A stretch of 64,000 nt of DNA. Origin: Mesorhizobium sp. (lineage in GTDB: Bacteria > Pseudomonadota > Alphaproteobacteria > Rhizobiales > Rhizobiaceae). A program made the position numbers and the translations under genes. The notes beneath the pieces are model-generated. The model was given only the letters and a program-made list of their open reading frames with translations, had not been told where the DNA came from and made no database searches. Every line of letters begins with the position of its first letter. Position 1 is the stretch's first letter. This document shows positions 36,119-43,621 of this stretch, in pieces. Where the stretch lies: assembly GCA_004020875.1 (NCBI GenBank), contig SAPZ01000002.1, positions 487,226-551,225 of the forward strand, in the 5' to 3' direction.

Positions 36119-36355
36119 GACTTGTCCTTTCGATTTTGGGAATGCCAAGGCGCTGCCGCGCCCTGGCTGTCGCAAAGTTGGGTTTGCCGATTGTCAGAAG
36201 GCAGAATCCGGGAAGTAGTATTCCTTGGCACGCGACGGCGCCGCGCTGCTTGGAAAGGCCCTCGGCGCGCAGCACCGCTGGGCCAACCGGAAGACCGGCT
36301 GCGGGCGCAACAGCGCTATCTCCGTCGATGCGAGCGGCAATGGACATGGAAGCGG

Positions 36356-37054
36356 TTACCCGAAGGCGGGCAGGAGGCGGTCCCGCGAATTCTCGATGTG
36401 CACTTGCATCGCCTTCTCGGCGGCATGCGCGTCGCCTGCCGCGAATGCGGCGAGAATCGCCTCGTGCTCATCCAGCGCTTCTTCGGTGACGCGCGAGTGA
36501 TACATCAGGCGGAAGATGTGGAAATGCGTATGCTGGTGATTCAGCGTCTCGCGGATGAGCTCGTTCTGCGCGAACTCCATGATCTTGTCGTGGAAGATCG
36601 CGTCCTGCCGCGCGAAATTGGAATAGCGCAGGCGCTCGTCCTTGCCCACCCGCCGTGCCATCACGCCTGCCGCTTCCTGCAAGATCGCGAGGCGCTCTTC
36701 ATCCAGCGCCGCCGTAGCCTTGGCGGCCGCAGCGGGCTCCAACAGAAGGCGCAGTTCGTAAAGTTCATCGAACCGGCGCCGCGTGATTTGCGGGGCCGCG
36801 CGATAGCCGATCAAATGCGTCTTGACGACCAGGCCCTCGCCTTCCAACCGCCCGAGCGCTTCGCGGATAGGCGTGTGCGAAACGTCGAATTCCCTGACAA
36901 GGTTATCGACGGTAATGCGCGATCCCGGCGGAATCTTCAGCGACATCAATTGCGCGAAGATTGCTTCGTAGACATCGCCCGCCAAGCTGTTGGCGCGCTG
37001 GATGCGACCGCTTGAGCGAGCTTCGGTTTCAGCCGTCAGGTCGGGACTTTCCAT
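36356..37054 (-). CDS. GntR-family regulator with FCD domain
   Basis: A 232-residue regulator. The winged helix covers residues about 25-85 (YEAIFAQLMSLKIPPGSRITVDNLVREF..., SHTPIREALGRLEGEG). The FCD domain covers about 95-215, with histidines in RQDAIFHDKIMEFAQN and DEHEAILAAF forming the likely metal/ligand pocket. It is divergent from the Fe-type alcohol dehydrogenase operon and sits beside a perfect 14-bp palindrome at 37106-37119, so it is the probable local repressor. Confidence 0.88.
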   Translation of the reverse strand: MESPDLTAETEARSSGRIQRANSLAGDVYEAIFAQLMSLKIPPGSRITVDNLVREFDVSHTPIREALGRLEGEGLVVKTHLIGYRAAPQITRRRFDELYELRLLLEPAAAAKATAALDEERLAILQEAAGVMARRVGKDERLRYSNFARQDAIFHDKIMEFAQNELIRETLNHQHTHFHIFRLMYHSRVTEEALDEHEAILAAFAAGDAHAAEKAMQVHIENSRDRLLPAFG

Positions 37055-37099
37055 CGGTTACCTCTTGACAGGGGCAAGCCCTAACATGATGCTCCGGCC

Positions 37100-37140
37100 A
37101 ATTCAATAGGATATCCTATACGATTTTATAGAGGATACGA
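37100..37140. promoter_or_regulatory. candidate GntR operator: perfect 14-bp palindrome
   Basis: ATAGGATATCCTAT at 37106-37119 is a perfect palindrome in AT-rich sequence. A related TATAGAGGATACG follows at about 37127-37139. It lies 52 bases from the regulator start and about 155 from the dehydrogenase start. ATA(N)TAT-type dyads are usual for VanR/FadR-subfamily GntR repressors. Confidence 0.6.
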
Positions 37141-37273
37141 GCTGATGGGCTAGGAACCGTATCGCCGCACTCAACCACGCGGGTAAGAAGCCGACAAAGC
37201 ACCAGCTTCCGGGCTGAAGGCCCATTGATGAGCACGACGTTTTCCATCAGTCTCTTTCGAAAGATCGCTGTCC

Positions 37274-38500
37274 ATGATCCTTTTTGCAGCCACGCGCCTG
37301 CCGCGTGAAATCCTCTTCGGCAAGGGTCAGCGCCATGCGCTGGCTGCCATTGCCGGACGATATGGCCGGCGCGCATTCATCTGCACCGACGAACGGCTCG
37401 CCGGGACGTCAGAGTTCATCGAAATGCTCGATGGGCTGAAGGCTGCCCGGATCGACACACTCGTCCACGACCGCACCTTGCCGGATGTGCCGTGCGACAG
37501 CGTCGGCGTCTGTATCGCGGAGGCGAAGGGTTTCGAGCCGGAGATGGTGATCGGCGTCGGAGGAGGCAGTTGCCTCGACATGGCCAAATGCGCCGGGCTG
37601 CTCCTCAGCCATGGCGGCAAGCTCCAGGATTATTATGGTGAGTTCAAGGTGCCAGGCCCCACCCTTCCCCTTATCGCGGTGCCGACCACGGCTGGCACGG
37701 GCTCCGAAGTCACCCCCGTCGCGGTGATCTCCGACCCGGAGCGAACGCTGAAGGTCGGTATCTCCAGCCCGCATCTCATCGCCGCGGTGGCGTTGTGCGA
37801 TCCCGACCTGACGGCGAGTTGTCCTCCATCGCTGACAGCCATTGCCGGCGCCGACGCGCTGACGCATGCGATCGAGGCCTTCACCGCCGCAAGACGCGGT
37901 GCAGATGCCGATCTGGCGCAACGCCATGTCTTCGTCGGCAAGAGCGCGCTGACCGATCATTTCGCCCTTCTGGCGATCAAGCTCCTGGGCCGAAGCCTCG
38001 AAGCAGCCTATCGCGACGGGTCGAACGAGGACGCGCGCGCCGATGTCATGATGGGAGCGTTGGCCGCCGGCTGCGCCTTCGGCACGGCGGGAACCGCCGC
38101 CGCCCATGCGGTGCAGTATCCGGTCGGCGCGCTCACCCACACGCCGCATGGCCTGGGTGTCGCGACGATGCTTCCTTATGTGATGCGCTACAATCTGCCG
38201 GCCGCAAGCTCGGAGATCGCGGAAGTCGGAATTGCGCTTGGCCTGCCGCGCCGAGACCGCGACGCCGCTCAGTTGGCCGATGCCACAATCACGGAAGTCG
38301 CGCGACTGTTCAACGCGATCGGCATCACACGAACGCTGGCCGACCTCGGTCTCCCCGAGGACAAGATCGACTGGACGGCGGAACAGGCGCTCGGCATCGA
38401 CCGGCTGATCAAGAACAATCCCCGCCCCTTCGACCTGCCCGCGATGCAGCGTCTGGTCAGGGCTGCTTATCGTGGCGACATGCCGGCCGCGGCAATGTGA
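37274..38500 (+). CDS. iron-containing alcohol dehydrogenase (possible 4-hydroxybutyrate dehydrogenase)
   Basis: A 408-residue group III (Fe-type) alcohol dehydrogenase. The NAD region has EMVIGVGGGSCLDMAK near 90-105 and VPTTAGTGSEVTPVAV near 136-151. The metal ligands sit in GADALTHAIEAF and AAHAVQYPVGALTHTPHGLG. The family covers 4-hydroxybutyrate, maleylacetate and other alcohol/ketone pairs. The next gene is a succinate-semialdehyde dehydrogenase, which favours 4-hydroxybutyrate as substrate; that is inference from context. It is first in a three-gene plus-strand operon. Confidence 0.88.
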   Translation: MILFAATRLPREILFGKGQRHALAAIAGRYGRRAFICTDERLAGTSEFIEMLDGLKAARIDTLVHDRTLPDVPCDSVGVCIAEAKGFEPEMVIGVGGGSCLDMAKCAGLLLSHGGKLQDYYGEFKVPGPTLPLIAVPTTAGTGSEVTPVAVISDPERTLKVGISSPHLIAAVALCDPDLTASCPPSLTAIAGADALTHAIEAFTAARRGADADLAQRHVFVGKSALTDHFALLAIKLLGRSLEAAYRDGSNEDARADVMMGALAAGCAFGTAGTAAAHAVQYPVGALTHTPHGLGVATMLPYVMRYNLPAASSEIAEVGIALGLPRRDRDAAQLADATITEVARLFNAIGITRTLADLGLPEDKIDWTAEQALGIDRLIKNNPRPFDLPAMQRLVRAAYRGDMPAAAM

Positions 38501-38519
38501 GGGAAGGAGCCCGTTACCA

Positions 38520-40007
38520 ATGAACATTTCCTACCTAACATTCGATCAGGATTCCGACTTGTCCGAATACATTCCGTTCTCGCAAGGCCTTTACATCGGC
38601 GGGAAATGGCGACCCTCCTCCGACGGCCGCGTCATCGAAGTGGTCGACCCGTCGACCGAGGCTGTGATCGCCGCGGTTCCGGACGCCACGCTCGCCGACG
38701 CCGCGGCGGCGGTCGAGGCGGCGGCACAGGCAGCGACCAGCTGGCGCGAGACCCCGCCGCGCAAGCGCTCGGAGATCCTGAGGCGCTGCTTCGAGCTGAT
38801 GACCGAACGTGCAGAGACCTTGGCCACGTTGATTTCGCTGGAGAACGGCAAGGCCCTGCGCGATGCGCGCGGCGAAGTCGCCTACGCGGCCGAGTTCTTC
38901 CGCTGGAACGCCGAGGAAGCGGTTCGCATCAGCGGTGAGTTCGGCCTTGCGCCGTCGGGCGCGAACCGGATCGTGGTCGACTACCAGCCCATCGGCATTT
39001 GCGTTCTGATAACGCCGTGGAATTTCCCGGCGGCGATGGCCACGCGCAAGATCGCGCCGGCGCTTGCCGCCGGCTGCACCGTCATCCTGAAGCCGGCCAG
39101 CGAGACGCCGCTGACGGCCTACGCGCTTGCCGCCCTCTACGAGGAGGCCGGGGTGCCGCCCGGCGTCGTTAACGTCATCACCACCTCGAATCCGAGGCCG
39201 GTGACGGCGGCCATGCTGGCCGACGCGCGGGTGCGGAAGCTCTCGTTCACCGGCTCGACCGGCGTCGGTCGCTTGCTTCTCGCCGAAGCGGCGAAGCACG
39301 TGATCTCGTGTTCGATGGAACTTGGCGGTAATGCGCCGTTCATCGTGCTCGACGATGCCGATCTCGAGGCGGCACTCGACGGCGCGATGATCGCCAAGAT
39401 GCGCAATGCCGGCGAAGCGTGCACGGCAGCCAACAGGCTCTATGTCCAGGCGGGCATCCATGACGCGTTCGCGGAAGGCCTGCGCAAACGCATGGCGGCG
39501 CTCGCCATCGGCCCGGGCACGGATTCGGAGACCGAATGCGGGCCGATGATCACCAGGAAAGCCGTGGACAAGATCGATCGGCTCGTCCAGGACGCGGTCG
39601 CGCGCGGGGCGAAGGTTTTGTGCGGCGGCGCGGTCGCCGAGGGCCGAGGATTTTTCTATCCGCCCACGGTTCTGAGCGACGTGCCAGCCGACGCCGTCAT
39701 GGCTCACGAGGAGATATTCGGTCCAGTGGCACCAATCAGTCGCTTCGGGGACGAGGCGGAGGTCATCGCAAAGGCGAACGATACTGAATATGGCCTTGCG
39801 GCCTACATCTACACGCGCGACCTTGCGAAGGGCATGCGCATGGCATCGAAGATCGAGTCCGGCATGATCGCGCTCAATCGCGGCCTGATGTCGGACCCGG
39901 CCGCGCCCTTCGGCGGCGTCAAGCAGAGCGGGCTTGGGCGCGAAGGCGGGCAGAAGCACGGCATCGCCGAGTTCATGGAGGCGAAATACATCGCCGTTAC
40001 GATCTGA
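38520..40007 (+). CDS. gabD: NAD(P)-dependent succinate-semialdehyde dehydrogenase
   Basis: A 495-residue aldehyde dehydrogenase of the GabD type. It has LITPWNFPAAMATRKIAPAL near 155-174 and the FTGSTGVGRLLL cofactor loop. The catalytic glutamate sits in MELGGNAPFIVLDDADL, and the nucleophile in AGEACTAANRLYV (Cys near residue 302). PFGGVKQSGLGREGG closes the domain. It oxidises succinate semialdehyde to succinate, feeding the TCA cycle. GGGAAGGAG precedes the ATG. Its stop overlaps the next start by one base (TGATG). Confidence 0.92.
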   Translation: MNISYLTFDQDSDLSEYIPFSQGLYIGGKWRPSSDGRVIEVVDPSTEAVIAAVPDATLADAAAAVEAAAQAATSWRETPPRKRSEILRRCFELMTERAETLATLISLENGKALRDARGEVAYAAEFFRWNAEEAVRISGEFGLAPSGANRIVVDYQPIGICVLITPWNFPAAMATRKIAPALAAGCTVILKPASETPLTAYALAALYEEAGVPPGVVNVITTSNPRPVTAAMLADARVRKLSFTGSTGVGRLLLAEAAKHVISCSMELGGNAPFIVLDDADLEAALDGAMIAKMRNAGEACTAANRLYVQAGIHDAFAEGLRKRMAALAIGPGTDSETECGPMITRKAVDKIDRLVQDAVARGAKVLCGGAVAEGRGFFYPPTVLSDVPADAVMAHEEIFGPVAPISRFGDEAEVIAKANDTEYGLAAYIYTRDLAKGMRMASKIESGMIALNRGLMSDPAAPFGGVKQSGLGREGGQKHGIAEFMEAKYIAVTI

Positions 40008-40831
40008 TGAGACAGATGGCGCAAGATCCATTCCGTATTCGCGACCATGTCCCCGAGTTCGACGATATCGTCGCCGAGATCGCACGGCGCAGCGCCGAGA
40101 CCAGGGCGAAGGTTCCGATGGCCGCCGACGTGCCTTATGGACCGGACGGCACGGAAACCGTCGACCTGTTCTTCCCGCAAGGCAAACGCGATCGCCTGCC
40201 GGTGCACATGTTCATTCACGGCGGTTACTGGCGCATGTTCTCCAAGCGCGACTATTCCTACGTGGCAGACACCGTCACCAGCGCCGGGGCGATTGCCGTG
40301 ATCGTGGATTACGCGTTGATGCCGAGCGTGAGAATGGCGACTGTCGTCGATCAAATACGCCGCGCGAGACAATGGACATATGACCGCATCGCGAGCTATG
40401 GCGGCGATCCCGACCAATTGACGGTAAGTGGCCATTCCGCCGGGGCGCATCTCGCGACGATGCTCTTTAACGACAACACCCGGGCTTCAGGCATCAAAGG
40501 CGCGCTTCTGCTCGGCGGTATCTACGATCTAAGACCGTTGCAGCAGTCGTTTCTCGCGGCTGAGATCGCGATCACCGACGACGAGGTTGAGCGGTTCTCG
40601 CCGATCGATCACAGCTTCGATCCGGACGTGGCGGTCGCAGTATCCGTCGGCGCCGAGGAAACGCCGCCCTTCCACAGCCAGGCCGCCGCTTTCGCGGGGA
40701 ATCTCGAACGGCAAGGGCTGGTCGTTTCACGCACGAGCCTTGCAGGGGCCAACCACATGAGCAGCGTCCGCGACCTCGGCATCGCCGGCACAGGGGCCGC
40801 ATCATCCCTGGCTCGCCTGCTGGGCGTATGA
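40007..40831 (+). CDS. alpha/beta hydrolase (formamidase/carboxylesterase-like)
   Basis: A 274-residue serine hydrolase. The oxyanion motif HGGYWRMFSKRDY near 70-82 and the nucleophile elbow TVSGHSAGAHLATML (Ser near 145) are like kynurenine formamidases and the hormone-sensitive-lipase group. A late NHMSS histidine completes the triad. The ATG overlaps the gabD stop by one base, so it is tightly coupled with the two dehydrogenases. A role in opening a lactone or cleaving an ester to give the 4-hydroxyacid is inference from operon context. Confidence 0.85.
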   Translation: MRQMAQDPFRIRDHVPEFDDIVAEIARRSAETRAKVPMAADVPYGPDGTETVDLFFPQGKRDRLPVHMFIHGGYWRMFSKRDYSYVADTVTSAGAIAVIVDYALMPSVRMATVVDQIRRARQWTYDRIASYGGDPDQLTVSGHSAGAHLATMLFNDNTRASGIKGALLLGGIYDLRPLQQSFLAAEIAITDDEVERFSPIDHSFDPDVAVAVSVGAEETPPFHSQAAAFAGNLERQGLVVSRTSLAGANHMSSVRDLGIAGTGAASSLARLLGV

Positions 40832-40998
40832 AGGCCATATCGCCGGAAGTCGGCAGGTCCGCCTTCGTCGACATCAGCATGCACCGATATGACGCCTCGA
40901 CGGGTTCATTCAGGGGGCTCGTTGTCTGTATAAAGGACGCGCCCGCCAACGCGGCGCCGCCAACCGCTATCCCTGTCACGCATAACAGGAAACATTGA

Positions 40999-42282
40999 AT
41001 GCCGGAATTTTCATTTACGTCGTCCAGTCCCGGCGCCTGGCGTGATGCGCCATGGCACCGCGCCTGGCTCACGAAGCAGGCAGATATCCTGTTCGACCTT
41101 TTCGATCCGGCCGCCGTCAACCCGCGGGGCGGCTTCTTCGATCTCGATCCAACAGGCAAGCCGCTGCCGGGCAAAGCCGTCAGGCCAATCCACACCACTG
41201 CCCGGGCCGTCCATTGCTACGTCATCGCCAGTCTGCTCGGTCGGCCGGGAAGTGACCGCATGATCGACCATGGAATGCAGTATCTCTGGCACTGCCATCG
41301 CGATGCAAAGCATGGCGGCTACATGTGGTCGCTCGACGACGACGGGCCCAAAGACACCACCAAACAGGGTTATGGCCACGCCTTTGTGCTGCTTGCCGCG
41401 TCAAGCGCGAAGCTGGTGGGCCACCCTTTGGCCGACGGGATGCTGGCAGACGTCACGACGACCCTGAACGAGCGGTTTTGGGAAGAGCAGCACGGCGCCA
41501 TAGCCGAAGAGTTCGAGCGCGACTGGGCGCCGACGCGCGGCTATCGCGGCCAGAATTCCAACATGCACCTGACCGAGGCATTGATGGCCGCCTATGAGGC
41601 GACCGCCGATCAGGAATACCTGCGCAAGGCGGAGCGCATTGCGGACCTGATCATCAACCGCCGTGCCCGCGAGTGCGATTTTCGTGTCGCCGAGCATTTC
41701 GATGAGCAGTGGGCAATCGACCGTTCCTACAGGGCGGTCAACGAGATGTTTCGTCCGTCGGGGACGACGCCGGGTCATTGGCTCGAGTGGGCGAGGCTGG
41801 CCCTGCAGCTGTGGGTGCTGGGCGGCAAAAAGCACGACTGGATGCCGGAAGCCGCGGAGATGCTGTTTCGGCGCTCCGTGGAACTGGCATGGGATGGAAC
41901 CAAAGGCGGCTTTTTCTACACCCTCGACTGGGCTGACAAGCCGTCGTTCCGCTTCAAACCCTGGTGGCCGATTGCCGAGGCCGCGGGTGCTGCCTCATTC
42001 CTGGCGGAGCATCGCCCAAGCGCCTTCCATGAAGAATGGTACCGGCGCATCTGGAATACCATCGCCGAGGTCTATATCGACCGCGAGCATGGCGGATGGT
42101 TCGAAGAACTGGATGAGGACCTGCAGCCGGCGCATTCGCTGTTTGTCGGCAAAGCCGACTTGTACCACGCCCTTCAGGCCTGCCTGATACCGCTTTATCC
42201 GGCGCAGGGGAGCCTGACGAACATGATTCGTCAATGTTATGACGCTTCCACCGCGAAGGCTTCCATAGACGGCGACGTGTAA
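40999..42282 (+). CDS. AGE-family epimerase/isomerase (aldose-ketose type)
   Basis: A 427-residue (alpha/alpha)6-barrel protein of the N-acylglucosamine 2-epimerase family. Conserved blocks are RAVHCYVIASLLG, YGHAFVLLAASS, NSNMHLTEALMAAYEAT (the active-site His/Glu helix) and TTPGHWLEWARLALQLW (a second active-site His). It is closer in look to the YihS/mannose-isomerase branch than to true N-acetylglucosamine epimerase. The substrate is unknown. It lies 167 bases after the hydrolase gene and is followed by tRNA-His on the other strand, so it may be a separate unit. Confidence 0.87.
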   Translation: MPEFSFTSSSPGAWRDAPWHRAWLTKQADILFDLFDPAAVNPRGGFFDLDPTGKPLPGKAVRPIHTTARAVHCYVIASLLGRPGSDRMIDHGMQYLWHCHRDAKHGGYMWSLDDDGPKDTTKQGYGHAFVLLAASSAKLVGHPLADGMLADVTTTLNERFWEEQHGAIAEEFERDWAPTRGYRGQNSNMHLTEALMAAYEATADQEYLRKAERIADLIINRRARECDFRVAEHFDEQWAIDRSYRAVNEMFRPSGTTPGHWLEWARLALQLWVLGGKKHDWMPEAAEMLFRRSVELAWDGTKGGFFYTLDWADKPSFRFKPWWPIAEAAGAASFLAEHRPSAFHEEWYRRIWNTIAEVYIDREHGGWFEELDEDLQPAHSLFVGKADLYHALQACLIPLYPAQGSLTNMIRQCYDASTAKASIDGDV

Positions 42283-42492
42283 ATTCGGGTTCGAAAAGTG
42301 CGCGATTTAAGGAAATCAACACATTAGCAGGCAGGCAGCGACCAAGATCGTGCTCTTCGCGCTTTCGTACCTGCCATCCGTTTTGCACCACAATAGGGCA
42401 CAATTTGTGAGGCAAATTGCAAGCAGACACGAAGCTTACAATCGAACTGCCCGATTTAAATCGAACAACCAGCCGCTTATGCGAGAAGGTGA

Positions 42493-42569
42493 TGGTACCG
42501 TTGGCTGGGCTCGAACCAGCGACCCCCAGATCCACAATCTGGTGCTCTAACCAACTGAGCTACAACGGC
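42493..42569 (-). tRNA. tRNA-His (GTG)
   Basis: A 77-nt cloverleaf. The acceptor arm starts GCCGTTG and pairs with CAACGGT. The D arm contains AGCTCAGTTGG, the anticodon arm is CCAGA-TTGTGGA-TCTGG with GTG at 42535-42533, and the T arm contains GGTTCGAGCCC. CCA is encoded. The base before position 1 is T, not G, and the discriminator is A. This matches the unusual alphaproteobacterial tRNA-His, which lacks the G(-1) found elsewhere. Confidence 0.95.
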
Positions 42570-42910
42570 ACGCCTGCCTGAACTGGATCAAGGTGAAAGC
42601 TTCCTCTCCGTGATCCGCTCTGTCTTTCGGCGATGCGTCCAATACGGGCTATCGGATTCTAATTCAAGGCCCTTAATAAGGCAAAGGACTGTTGTCCTCG
42701 TCGGACCTGTCATAAGCAAAAGAAAAGGCCGGCGGGAGGAGGTGCCGGCCTTTTCCTGTTACGAGCCAGCGGGAGGAGGTGCTGGCTGGTCACCCCGGAA
42801 ACGGAGGGAGGAGGTTCCATTCCCGGGTATCTGATTGTTCAACCCTATCGCATAACTATTTGTCTGACGAAATGCGACGTTTTGATGCATCGCAGGGTTG
42901 TGCGAGAAAA
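42570..42910. other. gap between tRNA-His and the phasin gene, containing a CCUCCUCC-loop small RNA
   Basis: A 341-bp non-coding stretch. The three-hairpin RNA at about 42712-42835 is its main content. The section 42836-42910 holds the 3' end of the phasin transcript and probably the small RNA promoter. No protein gene is seen. Confidence 0.65.
42712..42835 (-). ncRNA. cuckoo/CcsR-type small RNA with three ACCTCCTCCC loops
   Basis: Read on the minus strand there are three hairpins in a row, each with the identical loop ACCTCCTCCC. They are 42827-42793 (CCGGG-type stem), 42787-42764 (stem AGCCAGC/GCTGGCT) and 42754-42723 (stem AAAAGGCCGGC/GCCGGCCTTTT). The last is followed by CTTTTGC and acts as terminator. 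The cuckoo RNA family of alphaproteobacteria, including Rhodobacter CcsR RNAs, is defined by CCUCCUCCC loops that can pair with Shine-Dalgarno sequences. The RNA begins about 75 bases after the phasin stop and may be processed from that transcript or have its own promoter. Confidence 0.8.
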
Positions 42911-43378
42911 TTAGGCGGCCTTGACGTCCTTCATCGCCTTCTCGAAGGCGCTCTTGATCGGCTTGGAGACATCCTCGGCCGCCTTGGTGGCTGCGGCCTG
43001 AAACTCCTTGGCCTGCTCCACGGCCATTTCGGCGCGCTTGCGCAGGAAAGCGGTCTGCAATTCGACGACTTCCGAAAGGGTCTTGGCGCCGACCAGGGCT
43101 TCAAGATGCGAGAAGCCGGCTTCGGCATTGGCGCGCAGCGCTGCGATCGTCTTGAGCGAAACGTCGCTGGAGACGGCCTTGGCGGTCTCGTAGGTCGACT
43201 CCAGAACCTTCTGGGTCTCCTCGGCGCCGGTCTTCAGCTTGGCATAGGCCTCTTTCGACTGCTCGACGCCCTTCTCGGCAAAGGCGCGGATCTGGTCGGT
43301 GGCCTTGGAAGCGTCAAAGCTCGGGAATTCAACGTTTTCGATGGTCTCGGCAGCGGTCTTCGCGGTGGTCTTGGACAT
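42911..43378 (-). CDS. phaP: phasin (PHB granule-associated protein)
   Basis: A 155-residue phasin that coats polyhydroxybutyrate granules. It starts MSKTTAKTAAETIENVEFPSF. An amphipathic helical body of the phasin_2 type follows: QIRAFAEKGVEQSKEAYAK, then SLKTIAALRANAEAGFSHL and AEMAVEQAKEFQAAA. The composition is rich in Ala, Lys and Glu, with no membrane segment. The ATG at 43378 gives the family start; the longer frame is not conserved. It is divergent from cbrA. In S. meliloti, from memory, phaP1 has the same neighbour. Confidence 0.92.
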   Translation of the reverse strand: MSKTTAKTAAETIENVEFPSFDASKATDQIRAFAEKGVEQSKEAYAKLKTGAEETQKVLESTYETAKAVSSDVSLKTIAALRANAEAGFSHLEALVGAKTLSEVVELQTAFLRKRAEMAVEQAKEFQAAATKAAEDVSKPIKSAFEKAMKDVKAA

Positions 43379-43449
43379 TTTCCAACCTTTTCGGGATAGC
43401 GGCTTTGACAGAAAGCCGTCTCGTTCATGTATGGTGGCAGTATAGAGAA

Positions 43450-43490
43450 CTTTTTTGTGCATCGCAACATCTTTGTTGCACTGCACCATA
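43450..43490. promoter_or_regulatory. candidate PhaR operator pair in the phaP promoter
   Basis: Two TGC-N3-GCA sites, TGCATCGCA (43458-43466) and TGCACTGCA (43477-43485), sit 19 bases apart, 80-107 bases upstream of the phasin start. PhaR/AniA repressors of PHB metabolism bind TGC(N3-4)GCA motifs. Repeated occurrence in the right promoter supports the call. Confidence 0.5.
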
Positions 43491-43621
43491 AAATCTTCCC
43501 TGACGGCAACCGTAACGTCAGTCCTGGGCCGTTAACCAAGAGCCCAGAGATTTCGACCTATGCAAGCCAAGGCTTGTGGACCTTCGGACCGCGGGCTTTT
43601 ATTAACAAAGCGTTAACTGAA

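Noticed and set aside
37274-42282. Sulfoglycolysis cluster (AGE isomerase of YihS type with aldehyde and alcohol dehydrogenases)
   Set aside because: No sulfoquinovosidase, aldolase/transaldolase, kinase, lactonase/dehydratase pair or sulfonate exporter is present, and the AGE gene is separated by 167 bases.
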